From: Lentisphaeria bacterium
GTDB taxonomy: Bacteria > Verrucomicrobiota > Lentisphaeria > Oligosphaerales > Oligosphaeraceae
Direction: 5' to 3'
DNA length: 10,126 bases
NCBI GenBank assembly: GCA_016303095.1
Contig: JAEDMH010000081.1
Location: forward strand, 1-10,126
Every line of letters begins with the position of its first letter. Within the stretch, counting starts at the first letter, position 1. The translations under genes and the position numbers were made by a program. Under the pieces are notes generated by a model. It was not told the origin of the DNA, searched no databases, and saw only the letters and a list, made by a program, of their open reading frames with translations. This document shows, one piece after another, positions 1-6,702 of this stretch.

Positions 1-25
1 GTAAGACAAAATCCCGAGCATCCCC

Positions 26-73
26 AACGAGCAGTGTCTGTCACATAAGTCCAGTTGACCGGCTCTGCTCGTT
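26..73 (+). terminator. possible hairpin with T-rich tail before the DUF2798 gene
   Basis: A perfect 9-bp inverted repeat, AACGAGCAG (26-34) and CTGCTCGTT (65-73), encloses a 30-nt loop and runs straight into the T-rich stretch TTTTGTTTTTG. This resembles an intrinsic terminator for a gene left of the window, or an attenuator in the leader of the gene starting at 100. The loop is long for a classical terminator, so the call is weak. A short open frame ending in TAA at 46-48 could be the tail of an upstream gene, but nothing in it is recognisable. Confidence 0.25.
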
Positions 74-86
74 TTGTTTTTGCAAC

Positions 87-91
87 AGGAG
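87..91 (+). promoter_or_regulatory. Shine-Dalgarno site of the DUF2798 gene
   Basis: AGGAG lies 8 nt before the ATG at 100 and fixes that start over an in-frame GTG or TTG further upstream. A second AGGAG (95-99) abuts the ATG directly and is too close to serve. A clear SD is worth noting because most genes in this window lack one. Confidence 0.65.
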
Positions 92-99
92 AACAGGAG

Positions 100-564
100 A
101 TGCCGAAAACCCCTTGGGAAAAATTTGTCTTTGCCCTGATGATGTCCGTGATCATGGTGCTGGGCATGGAAACCTATAACCAGATTCCCCGGTGGACGGG
201 ATGTCTTGCCTTCCTGCGGACTTTGGCCTGGGAATTGCCTTTGATGACCGTTTTGGTGATGGTGACCCAGCAGGTGGCGGGCACTCCTCTGGCCTGCGGC
301 CTTGCCCATGTTCTGGGGAAGCTGAGGCCCCCCCGGGAACGCCCGGGAATCCTCTTCCTGTCCTGCTGCATGGTGGTGGCCATGTGCCCCCTGATGAGCG
401 CCTGGGCGACCCTGATCTTCAAACTCTCCCTGGGATTCTTCCCCAAGGTCTGGCTGGGAACCTTCCTTCGCAATCTCCCCATGGCCCTCTTCTGGCAACT
501 CCTGGTGGCCGGTCCCCTGGTGCGATACCTCTTCTCCCGCCTCTTCCCTCAAGAAAAACGCTGA
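100..564 (+). CDS. DUF2798-type four-helix membrane protein
   Basis: This is a 154-aa integral membrane protein of unknown function that fits the DUF2798 pattern, in which a two-helix unit occurs twice. Hydrophobic segments lie at about residues 9-26, 41-60, 84-106 and 126-146. The halves echo each other: FALMMSVIMVLGMETYN in the first, and SCCMVVAMCPLMSAWATLIFK followed by LPMALFWQLLVAGPLVRYLF in the second. The MPKTPWEKFVFALMM start and the FPMAL-WQL-AGPLVR-like end recall family members I remember mainly from Firmicutes. The N-terminus is short and positively charged, consistent with a cytoplasmic start. The ATG at 100 has a good SD. The gene stands alone: the next gene is 284 bp downstream with its own control region. 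No catalytic residues are evident and no substrate can be inferred. Confidence 0.85.
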   Translation: MPKTPWEKFVFALMMSVIMVLGMETYNQIPRWTGCLAFLRTLAWELPLMTVLVMVTQQVAGTPLACGLAHVLGKLRPPRERPGILFLSCCMVVAMCPLMSAWATLIFKLSLGFFPKVWLGTFLRNLPMALFWQLLVAGPLVRYLFSRLFPQEKR

Positions 565-666
565 ACACGCCAGAGAAAGAAGGCGCTTGGCCCTCGACAG
601 AGGTTTCGGGGGCGGGCGCGATCCAGGTGAAGCGTCACGGGAGAGTGTTTCCCCGCCATGGTCCTC

Positions 667-693
667 TCCTGGGGCGTTCTGACGTCCCCAGGA
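667..693 (+). other. inverted repeat after the DUF2798 gene
   Basis: TCCTGGGG (667-674) and CCCCAGGA (686-693) form a perfect 8-bp stem around 11 nt, 102 nt beyond the DUF2798 stop. No T-tract follows, so it is at best an imperfect terminator or an RNA 3'-end structure. The rest of the 565-786 stretch holds no convincing gene. Confidence 0.3.
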
Positions 694-786
694 AAGAATT
701 TCGTGGCCCCGGGAAGATTCGTCCTCCCTTTTGCGAATAGATTAACCACAGGTCCTCCCCCAGAGGGCCGGAATGGTTTTGTTTGT

Positions 787-821
787 CTTTATAACATATT
801 GAATGCCAATATGTTATAAAG
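787..821. promoter_or_regulatory. perfect 14-bp inverted repeat, likely operator
   Basis: CTTTATAACATATT (787-800) and AATATGTTATAAAG (808-821) are exact reverse complements separated by the 7-nt spacer GAATGCC. The element is AT-rich inside a GC-rich neighbourhood and ends 27 nt before the ATG at 849. AT-rich arms with no following T-tract argue against a terminator and for a dimeric repressor or activator site. The right arm contains TATAAA (815-820), a reasonable -10 hexamer, so a bound protein would probably block the promoter. No good -35 is visible. No regulator gene is adjacent. Confidence 0.6.
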
Positions 822-848
822 AATGATAAAAAGAGGCAGGATGGAATC

Positions 849-2030
849 ATGGGTTCCTGGATTTGTCGGCATTTGCCAGTGAAGCGGTTGACGGAAGGTC
901 CGAAGCATCATTTTTTCGGATATTTCGACAAATTTCCCTGGGACAGGAGTGGTCGGCATTTGCTGAGTCACCAGGTGGAGTTCACGGCCCGTCAGCCATT
1001 GCCTGGGGAGAAGGCGACCTTAGGGGTCATCGCCTTGGAGGAGGGGAATCGTTTTGTGCCCTTTGCCCAGACGGACGCCTGGTGTTGGCAGCAGGGCTGC
1101 ATGCTCCAGTGGCTGAACGATTCCCAGGAGGAGGTCATCTACAACGACCGGGAGGGAGACCACTTTGTCTCCCGCATTCAGAATGTGGTGACGGGGGAGC
1201 GTCGCACTTTGCCCCGTCCCATCTACTGTCTGAGTCCGGATGGAGAGTGGGCATTGAGCCTGAATTTTTCCCGTCTGGACCGGGAGCGTCCCGGCTACGG
1301 CTATCCTGGGGCCTACGATCCCTGGGAAAGGGTGAAGATTCCCCAGGACGATGGCATTTTCCTGCTGAATCTGAAGGACGGCTCCTCCCGCCTGGTGGTT
1401 TCGGTGGCCCAGATGACAGAGGCCTATTTTCGCTCTGACATGGAGGATACCCCGGGATGGTTCAATCATCTCCTCTTCAGTCCAGACAGCCAACGCTTCG
1501 CCTTCTTCCACCGCTGGAGGACCTGGAAGCCCGATGGCACCCCCAGTCATGTGACCCATATGTTCACGGCCAACCGGGATGGCTCGGAGATCTGGCCCCT
1601 GAATCTGGAGGAGATGAGCAGCCACTACACCTGGCTGGATTCCACCCATCTCATCAATTTCTCCAACCGCTACCGCTCCGGCTGGCAGTATTATCTCTAC
1701 ACCGACCGCACCCACAGGACGGAATGCCTGGCCAAAGACCGGTTCCCTGGAGACGGGCACTGCTCTTTCTCCCCCAACGGCCAATGGATGCTCACGGATT
1801 CCTATCCCCTGGAGGACAACTGCCGCCATCTCTTCCTCTACCACCCCGCCACGGATCAGGCCTACGAAATCGGCTCCTTCTACGCCGATCCCGCCTATCC
1901 CACCCCCACCCGGTGCGATCTCCATCCCAATTGGTCCCGGGATGGCCGGCAGGTCTGCATCGACTCCATTCACGAGGGAAGCCGCCAGGTGTATCTCCTG
2001 GATGTCTCCCCCATTGTGGATCAGGCGTAA
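849..2030 (+). CDS. TolB/WD40-like beta-propeller protein of unknown function
   Basis: This 393-aa protein has no clear signal peptide and is probably cytoplasmic. It is built from propeller-type repeats: blade motifs include LSPDGEW (about 128-134), FSPDSQRFAFF (210-220), FSPNGQW (307-313) and HPNWSRDGRQV (359-369). The N-terminal HHFFGYFDKFPWD (20-32) and WCWQQGCMLQWL (78-89) blocks recall an uncharacterised propeller family that I know only as hypothetical proteins. His207, His259, His304 and His359 sit near blade starts, a spacing that recalls the metal-binding histidines of oligogalacturonate lyase, so a carbohydrate-related enzymatic role is possible but unproven. AGAGGCAGG (832-840) is the SD region for the ATG at 849. 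Expression is probably controlled through the inverted repeat just upstream. The gene converges on uup with only 33 bp between stops. Confidence 0.8.
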   Translation: MGSWICRHLPVKRLTEGPKHHFFGYFDKFPWDRSGRHLLSHQVEFTARQPLPGEKATLGVIALEEGNRFVPFAQTDAWCWQQGCMLQWLNDSQEEVIYNDREGDHFVSRIQNVVTGERRTLPRPIYCLSPDGEWALSLNFSRLDRERPGYGYPGAYDPWERVKIPQDDGIFLLNLKDGSSRLVVSVAQMTEAYFRSDMEDTPGWFNHLLFSPDSQRFAFFHRWRTWKPDGTPSHVTHMFTANRDGSEIWPLNLEEMSSHYTWLDSTHLINFSNRYRSGWQYYLYTDRTHRTECLAKDRFPGDGHCSFSPNGQWMLTDSYPLEDNCRHLFLYHPATDQAYEIGSFYADPAYPTPTRCDLHPNWSRDGRQVCIDSIHEGSRQVYLLDVSPIVDQA

Positions 2031-2038
2031 GGATCCGA

Positions 2039-2080
2039 AGGCGGAGGAAGGGGGGGAACCTCTTTAGGCCTTCCCCGCCT
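2039..2080. terminator. hairpin between convergent genes
   Basis: AGGCGGAGGAAGG (2039-2051) can pair with CCTTCCCCGCCT (2069-2080) with one bulged base. The structure spans the 33-bp gap between the propeller gene stop and the uup stop and runs slightly into the uup 3' end. Its position suits a shared bidirectional terminator, but neither strand has a T-tract after the stem, so the function is uncertain. Confidence 0.3.
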
Positions 2081-3974
2081 CTGCGGCCTTGGCGGACAAC
2101 TCCTCCCACCGGGCGTAGAGGCGCTCCACCTCCGCCTTCGCCTCCTCCATTTCCTGGGTGAGCTCCTGGGTCCGGGTTCCGTATTTTCCATGGAATTCGG
2201 GGTCGGCGAAGATGGCTTCCGCCTGGGCCACCCGTTCCTCCGCCGCTAGAATCGCCTCCTCCATGCCCTCCAGCTCCCGCTGCTCCTTCCAGGTGAGACG
2301 CACCTTGGCGGGCCGGGAGGCCTGGGGGGCAGGGGAGGCCGCCGGGGGAGCGGGAGCGGGGGCGGTCTGGGCCAGGCGCTGGCTCCGCTTTTCCTGATAG
2401 TATTGGTAGTCGCCGTGTTGGAAGACCACCTGTCCCTCCCCTTCAAAGGCCAGGATGTCGGTGCAGACCCGGTTGAGAAAATATCGGTCATGGGAGATCA
2501 CCGCCACGCAGCCGGGGAAGGCCATGAGGGACTCCTCCAGCACCCGGAGAGTGGAAAGATCCAAGTCGTTGGTGGGTTCGTCCAGGAGCAGGAAGTTTCC
2601 GCCCTGTTTCAGCACCTTGGCCAGGAGGAGACGATTGCGCTCCCCGCCGGAGAGTTCTCCCACCCGGGTGGTGATTTCCTCGTCCTGGAAGAGGAAGCGC
2701 CGGAGATAGGTCCACACCGCCACCTTCCGATTCCCGAACATGACGAAGTCGTTTCCCTCGCCAATGTCCTCCACCACGGTCTTGGCGTCATGGAGGCTGG
2801 TGCGGTGCTGATCCACATAGTTGAACTCCACCTTGGGACCGATGCGGAGAGTTCCTGTGGAGGGGGCGAGTTCTCCCAGGAGGAGCTTCAGGAGGCTGGT
2901 CTTCCCCAGGCCGTTGCGTCCCAGGATGCCCAGGCGCATGCCCCGGGTGAACTCCAGGGAGAGATTTTGGAAGAGGAGGCGTTCTCCCCGGGCGAGGGAG
3001 ACATCCTTGAGGGAGACGATGAGGTCTCCGAAGGGGGCGGGAGGGGGCATGAGCATCTCCGCCTCCCGTTCCTCCGGGGGCGGGCCGGCCTCCACGGCCT
3101 CCTGGAAGCGTTGGATGCGGCTCCAGGATTTGGTGCCCCGGGCCTTGGGCCCCCGGCGGATCCAGTCGATCTCCCGGCGGATGAAAGCCAGTCGCCGTTC
3201 CTCGTTCTGGCGCACTTCCTCCTCCCGCAAGGCCTTCTTCCGGAGATATTCCGTGTAGTTTCCCGGATAGCTGTAGAGGGTGCCTGCCTGGAGTTCCAGA
3301 ATGCGGGTGCAGACTTGGTCCAGGAAATAGCGGTCGTGGGTGACGAAGAGGCAGGTGCCCTTGCGGCGGGAGAGGTATTCCTCCAGCCACTGGATGGTTT
3401 CCGTGTCCAGATGGTTGGTGGGTTCGTCCAGGAGAAGGAGATCCGGGCAGTCCACCAGGGCGCGGCACAGAGCCACCCGACGCTTCTCTCCGCCAGAGAG
3501 TTCTCCGGCGGGGCGGGAGAGATCCGGCACGGAGAGGGAGGTGGCCAGTTCCTGGAGGCGGGTTTCCAGCGTCCAGCCTTGCCGGACCGTGATCTCCCGC
3601 TCCAGATCCTCCAGCTCTCGGTGGGCGAGCCCGGGATCGTGGTGCTCGTAGCGGGCCAGGCAATCCAAGGTTCCCTGGGCCCCCGCCAAAATGTTCTCCC
3701 GCACACTGCGATGCTCCTCCAGGGAAATGGCCTGGGGAAGATAGGCGCACCGCAAAAGCTTTCGACGGGAGATCTCCCCGGAATAGAAGTGATCCTCCCC
3801 CGCCAAAATCCGCAGGAGGGAGGATTTGCCGGCGCCGTTGCGGCCCACCAGGCCCACCCGCTCCCCCTCCCGTAGCAACAACTCCTGGTTGTCCAGAAGG
3901 ATGCGCGCCCCGATGTTGGCGCTCAAGGCGGTGGCGGAGAGCACCACAGGATGGAGTTCCGGTGCGTCTGCCAT
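2064..3974 (-). CDS. uup: ABC-F family ATPase Uup
   Basis: This 636-aa cytoplasmic protein has two ABC ATPase domains and no membrane segments, matching the length of E. coli Uup (635 aa). Domain 1 has Walker A GRNGAGKS (44-51), signature LSGGE (159-163), Walker B ending Asp183-Glu184 and switch His213. The interdomain linker carries RRGPKARGTKSWSRI (273-287), typical of Uup. Domain 2 has Walker A GRNGLGKT (352-359), LSGGE (441-445), Asp465-Glu466 and His495. A Pro/Ala-rich tether (about 538-556) leads to a C-terminal coiled coil (about 560-630), the DNA- or RNA-binding tail characteristic of Uup. ABC-F proteins act on ribosomes, and Uup has been tied to ribosome assembly and to transposon excision. 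All ATPase residues are intact. It lies 6 bp after rlmL with no SD before the ATG, so translational coupling is likely. Confidence 0.95.
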   Translation of the reverse strand: MADAPELHPVVLSATALSANIGARILLDNQELLLREGERVGLVGRNGAGKSSLLRILAGEDHFYSGEISRRKLLRCAYLPQAISLEEHRSVRENILAGAQGTLDCLARYEHHDPGLAHRELEDLEREITVRQGWTLETRLQELATSLSVPDLSRPAGELSGGEKRRVALCRALVDCPDLLLLDEPTNHLDTETIQWLEEYLSRRKGTCLFVTHDRYFLDQVCTRILELQAGTLYSYPGNYTEYLRKKALREEEVRQNEERRLAFIRREIDWIRRGPKARGTKSWSRIQRFQEAVEAGPPPEEREAEMLMPPPAPFGDLIVSLKDVSLARGERLLFQNLSLEFTRGMRLGILGRNGLGKTSLLKLLLGELAPSTGTLRIGPKVEFNYVDQHRTSLHDAKTVVEDIGEGNDFVMFGNRKVAVWTYLRRFLFQDEEITTRVGELSGGERNRLLLAKVLKQGGNFLLLDEPTNDLDLSTLRVLEESLMAFPGCVAVISHDRYFLNRVCTDILAFEGEGQVVFQHGDYQYYQEKRSQRLAQTAPAPAPPAASPAPQASRPAKVRLTWKEQRELEGMEEAILAAEERVAQAEAIFADPEFHGKYGTRTQELTQEMEEAKAEVERLYARWEELSAKAAEAGKA

Positions 3975-3980
3975 GGTGGT

Positions 3981-5117
3981 CTAAACTTCGTAGATGGTCA
4001 GTTGGCAGTCGATGTTCCCGTTCTTCAGGGGATATCGCTCCACGGGATGCAAGGGAATGCAGGAAATGCACCGGGGGGAGCCCGCCAGCACCGCCACCCG
4101 GCAGTTCTTCAGGCGGGCAATGGCGTTGCCAAATTCCTGGTAGAGCCGGTTGTCGCCATCCAACCGGACGCCATAGGGGGGATTGGTCACCACCAGCCGG
4201 CGCTGACCGTCTCCCTGAAGTTCCCGAAGGCGGATGGGGCGGAAGGAGATTTTGCCGGCCAGACCGGCGCCCCGGGCATTGGCCTCCGCCAGCTTGAGCA
4301 CGGAGGCATCCAGGTCGCACCCCGTGATCTTGGGAAGCTGTCCGGTGGCGCGCCGCCGGGCCTCTCCCCGCAGCTCCCGCATCCGCTCGGCCTGGACGGA
4401 CCGGAAAGAGGACCAGCGTTCGAAGCCGAAACGGGGGCGGAAGATGCCGGGGGCGATGTTGGCGGCCCACATGGCTCCTTCGATGAGGAGGGTTCCGGAG
4501 CCGCACATGGGATCCAGGAGGGGGGCCTTGCCGTCCCAGTCCGTCATGCGGAGGATGGCGGCGGCCAGAGTTTCCTTCAGGGGAGCCTCCCCCCCCGCCA
4601 TCCGGTAGCCCCGTTTGAAGAGAGGCTCTCCGGAGAGATCCAGATAGACGGTGGCTCGCTCCCGCCCCCAATAGACGAAGGCTCTCAAATCGGGGTCGGT
4701 GCGGGAGACGGTGGAGCGTTCCCCGTGGAAGAGACGGCGCTGCCGATCCACAATGGCGTCTTTGAGACGCACGGCCACAAAGTCGGGATTTTCGCCGCAG
4801 GAGGGATGGGCGAAGGCGCCGCAGGCGATGCTTTGGGCGGGGGCCAGATATTGTTCCCAAGGGAGGGAGGTCGCCCCTTGGTAGAGTGCCTCCAGGGTGG
4901 GGGCAGGATAGCGCCCCAGCACCAGCATGATTCTCTGGGCGATGCGGCTATGGAGGCAGGCGCGCCATCCGTCCTCCATGGCGCCGAAGAAGGGAATGCC
5001 GCCGGAATTGAGGCGGGCGGAGCGGAAGCCCAAGTCCCGCAGCTCGTCCCGCAGCACGGCTTCCGTGCCGGGGGCGGCAGTGGCGTAGAACTCGAGGGGG
5101 GAGTCTGGAGCAGTCAT
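3981..5117 (-). CDS. rlmL: RlmL-type 23S rRNA guanine-N2 methyltransferase
   Basis: This 378-aa SAM-dependent RNA methyltransferase has an N-terminal ferredoxin-like/THUMP region (about 8-165) that binds RNA and a Rossmann catalytic domain (about 170-378). DPMCGSGT (202-209) is the SAM-binding motif I, GCDLD (266-270) is motif II, and NPPYG (312-316) is the N-methylation motif typical of guanine-N2 enzymes. In E. coli RlmL the same unit is fused to the RlmK m7G enzyme in a 702-aa protein. Here it stands alone, as in YpsC-like proteins of many bacteria. The expected product is m2G in 23S rRNA (E. coli position 2445), though the exact site cannot be read from sequence. The ATG at 5117 follows a C/T-rich leader with no SD. 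Uup follows 6 bp downstream and an 82-aa gene precedes by 28 bp. Confidence 0.92.
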   Translation of the reverse strand: MTAPDSPLEFYATAAPGTEAVLRDELRDLGFRSARLNSGGIPFFGAMEDGWRACLHSRIAQRIMLVLGRYPAPTLEALYQGATSLPWEQYLAPAQSIACGAFAHPSCGENPDFVAVRLKDAIVDRQRRLFHGERSTVSRTDPDLRAFVYWGRERATVYLDLSGEPLFKRGYRMAGGEAPLKETLAAAILRMTDWDGKAPLLDPMCGSGTLLIEGAMWAANIAPGIFRPRFGFERWSSFRSVQAERMRELRGEARRRATGQLPKITGCDLDASVLKLAEANARGAGLAGKISFRPIRLRELQGDGQRRLVVTNPPYGVRLDGDNRLYQEFGNAIARLKNCRVAVLAGSPRCISCIPLHPVERYPLKNGNIDCQLTIYEV

Positions 5118-5145
5118 GGAGAGGGGGCGGAGGGGAGGGGGAGGA

Positions 5146-5394
5146 TCAGGAGCGGGGAGGGCGGAGGCGTTGCACCAGGGACAGTTCCCGCTGGAAGAGG
5201 TGCCCCCGCTGCATCAGCTGGCGCAATTTCTCCTCCAACTCATCCCAGTTCGCCTCTGTGGGTTCCCCCGCCATCCATTTCTCCGCCTCCGGCGGGCGAA
5301 AACGCCACTGCAGGGTGTCGGCGAAAAACTCCACGCGCACCTGGCGCTTGCCGCCTGGCGCCTCCCGATCCAGCCAACCGATGGGACGTCGCAT
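5146..5394 (-). CDS. small conserved-looking hypothetical protein (82 aa)
   Basis: I do not recognise this protein. The N-terminal half is basic and strand-forming, with RQVRVEFFADTLQWRFRP (18-34) resembling a beta hairpin. The C-terminal part, from about residue 48 (ANWDELEEKLRQLMQRG), forms a charged amphipathic helix that continues to about 78. There is no signal peptide, Cys pair or membrane segment. The ATG at 5394 is chosen over one 20 codons upstream because an excellent SD lies 8 nt before it. It sits between rubredoxin (72 bp) and rlmL (28 bp) on the same strand. The basic character and the rlmL-uup context would suit an RNA-binding or ribosome-associated accessory factor, but that is inference only. 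Confidence 0.7.
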   Translation of the reverse strand: MRRPIGWLDREAPGGKRQVRVEFFADTLQWRFRPPEAEKWMAGEPTEANWDELEEKLRQLMQRGHLFQRELSLVQRLRPPRS

Positions 5395-5402
5395 CCGCTC
5401 TT

Positions 5403-5409
5403 CTCCTTT
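5403..5409 (-). promoter_or_regulatory. strong Shine-Dalgarno deciding the 82-aa start
   Basis: On the minus strand AAAGGAG is followed by 8 nt and then the ATG at 5394. This is the best SD in the window and decides against the longer reading starting at 5454. It also supports the view that the small gene is truly translated. Confidence 0.75.
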
Positions 5410-5466
5410 GGCCGGAGCAAGGGATGCCTCGCCCGACCAGGGGAAATGTTCCAAAGAAGCCCCAGG

Positions 5467-5631
5467 CTATTCCTGGACAGGCTCAAACTCGTCCTTGCCC
5501 ACGCCGCAATCCGGGCATCCCCAGGTGTCGGGCAGATCCTCGAAGGCGGTGCCAGGGGCGATGTTCTGGGTGGGATCCCCCTTGGCGGGATCGTAGATGT
5601 AGCCGCAAAGCTTGCAGATGTATTTCTTCAT
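5467..5631 (-). CDS. rubredoxin
   Basis: This 54-aa protein is a typical single-domain rubredoxin, a small cytoplasmic one-electron carrier with an Fe(Cys)4 centre. The four ligands are Cys6 and Cys9 in CKLCG and Cys39 and Cys42 in CPDCG. The family hallmarks [10 protein letters not shown] (11-20), APGT and [10 protein letters not shown] are all present, and the length matches the usual 52-55 aa. Rubredoxins of anaerobes commonly feed electrons to rubrerythrin, superoxide reductase or flavodiiron oxygen reductase; none of these partners is in the window. The ATG at 5631 gives the canonical [11 protein letters not shown] start. An in-frame upstream ATG (5730) would add an unlikely 33-residue tail. 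The leader has an A8 run and no SD. It heads the set rubredoxin, 82-aa gene, rlmL and uup. Confidence 0.96.
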   Translation of the reverse strand: MKKYICKLCGYIYDPAKGDPTQNIAPGTAFEDLPDTWGCPDCGVGKDEFEPVQE

Positions 5632-5682
5632 GGTCGTGTTTTTTTTCTGGGTGGGGGCACAGGAGAGGAGACGGAATCCATT

Positions 5683-5701
5683 TCCCCCTGGCACAGGGGG
5701 A
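5683..5701 (-). other. hairpin in the rubredoxin leader
   Basis: On the minus strand TCCCCCTG and CAGGGGGA form a perfect 8-bp stem with a 3-nt loop, about 52 nt before the rubredoxin ATG and downstream of a possible -10 box. No T-tract follows in either direction, so it is more likely a 5'-leader stability or protein-binding element than a terminator. Confidence 0.4.
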
Positions 5702-5718
5702 GGTGGGAACAACGACAC

Positions 5719-5724
5719 ACTATA
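5719..5724 (-). promoter_or_regulatory. possible -10 box for rubredoxin
   Basis: TATAGT on the minus strand matches the -10 consensus at five of six positions and sits 88 nt before the rubredoxin ATG. No good -35 hexamer is found 16-18 bp upstream. It would let rubredoxin and the genes after it be transcribed separately from the formyltransferase gene. Confidence 0.3.
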
Positions 5725-5737
5725 GCCCATGAACAGG

Positions 5738-5750
5738 GGGGCGGTGCCCC
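5738..5750 (-). terminator. short GC hairpin after the formyltransferase gene
   Basis: On the minus strand GGGGC-ACC-GCCCC begins 6 nt after the formyltransferase TAG. The placement is right for transcript end formation, but the stem is only 5 bp and no T-tract follows. Confidence 0.25.
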
Positions 5751-5756
5751 GGAGCG

Positions 5757-6677
5757 CTAGCCAAGAAGAAGCTCCCTGGACCCGTCTTTGTGATATTCCA
5801 CCGTCCGCACGGGAAGGAAGTGCCCGGGAGCCTGGCGGTAGAAGAGATGGCCGGCGTCGTCCACATGGAAGCGGTCCGCCCCAAAGTCCCGCACGGCGGG
5901 ATAGAAGACCACCCAGTCCCCTCCCTCTTTCAACTCTTCCTGGCGGGCCCGGGCGAAGGCCTCCAGTTCGTCCTGGAAGCCTCCTGCCGGGCGACGGGAG
6001 GGACGCGCCTCCTGAAGGCGGCGGAAGGCCTCCAGCTGCTCAGGGGAGAGCTCCATGGGCAGGGCGGGGGAGATGCCTAGAAGGGGGCCGCCATCCATGT
6101 CCTCCCCTCCTCCCGTGACGGGAGTGGCCAGAATCACGCTGGAGCGCAGCCAGTCCAGTCCCTCCAGGATGGCCAGCTCCACGGGAATCTGATGAAGCCC
6201 CACCAGGAGACGCCGTCCCTCTTTGAGGTAGGTCAGGTCTCCGGGATGGACATTGAGGCAGGGCAGGGTGGCCGTGAGATTGGTGAGGGGGACGAAGCCG
6301 GCGAAGACGCCGAAGGAGGGGGCGAAGGGGGCCAGCTTGGCCTGGAGGGAGGCGGTCCACTCCTCCCGGATGCGCCGTCCTGCCTCGGTGGCCAGGGAGA
6401 TGCGGCTTTCTCCCCTGGCGTGGTAGAAACTTCGGATGTCCTCCTCCACCACGGGGAGTTGGAAGAGTTGGCCCAGCTCCCGGGCACGGCTGGTCTCCGG
6501 GGCGTCCGTGACCAGGCAGGCGACCCGGAAGGTGGCGCGATCCGCCTGCTGATCCTCCTGGAGGCGTCGCAGGATCTCCCTGGCGTTGCTGCCGCTTCCG
6601 GAGAGGAAGATGGCGCAGGAGGGGAGGGAACCGTTGGGAGAGGGGGGGAGGAGAGGGCGCAAAGAGGAGGAGGGCAT
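5757..6677 (-). CDS. extended PurN-like formyltransferase-domain protein
   Basis: This 306-aa protein contains a formyltransferase fold like PurN, the GAR transformylase of purine synthesis that uses 10-formyl-tetrahydrofolate. [15 protein letters not shown] (22-36) matches the PurN N-terminal strand and phosphate-binding loop, and GVFAGFV (123-129) matches its hydrophobic strand. NVHP (142-145) supplies the catalytic Asn and His, and EDMDGGP (192-198) supplies the catalytic Asp. All three catalytic residues are therefore present. It differs from true PurN (about 212 aa) in a changed substrate loop after NVHP ([17 protein letters not shown]) and in about 95 extra C-terminal residues (about 212-306), partly charged helix. 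It may be a diverged PurN or a formyltransferase of unknown acceptor. The ATG at 6677 is the likeliest start; a GTG at 6749 would add a poor proline-rich tail. No SD is visible. Confidence 0.8.
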   Translation of the reverse strand: MPSSSLRPLLPPSPNGSLPSCAIFLSGSGSNAREILRRLQEDQQADRATFRVACLVTDAPETSRARELGQLFQLPVVEEDIRSFYHARGESRISLATEAGRRIREEWTASLQAKLAPFAPSFGVFAGFVPLTNLTATLPCLNVHPGDLTYLKEGRRLLVGLHQIPVELAILEGLDWLRSSVILATPVTGGGEDMDGGPLLGISPALPMELSPEQLEAFRRLQEARPSRRPAGGFQDELEAFARARQEELKEGGDWVVFYPAVRDFGADRFHVDDAGHLFYRQAPGHFLPVRTVEYHKDGSRELLLG

Positions 6678-6702
6678 GAGAGGAGGAAGCAAGGGGGGAG
6701 GA

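Noticed and set aside
55..60. TTGACC as a -35 box for the DUF2798 gene
   Set aside because: No -10 hexamer occurs at 16-18 bp, and a start there would fall within the SD region.
192..740. Open frame of 182 codons overlapping the DUF2798 gene
   Set aside because: It is out of frame with a clear membrane protein gene that has an SD; the product is Gly/Pro-rich with no motif.
635..850. 71-codon minus-strand frame across the operator region
   Set aside because: It contains the inverted repeat, has no SD and no recognisable features.
2403..3875. Open frame of 490 codons on the plus strand opposite uup
   Set aside because: It lies wholly antisense to a gene with full ABC-F motifs. It reads as a Gly/Glu/His-rich string without domains, as expected from the GC-rich complement of uup.
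2788..4860. Open frame of 690 codons on the minus strand in another frame of uup and rlmL
   Set aside because: It overlaps two well-supported genes on the same strand and is low-complexity Pro/Gly/Arg sequence; a codon-bias artefact.
5395..5454. Longer start for the 82-aa protein
   Set aside because: The ATG at 5454 lacks an SD, whereas the ATG at 5394 has AAAGGAG at ideal spacing.
3951..5732. Open frame of 593 codons on the plus strand opposite rlmL, the 82-aa gene and rubredoxin
   Set aside because: It crosses three genes and their gaps, is Gly/Pro/Arg-rich, and has no recognisable motif.
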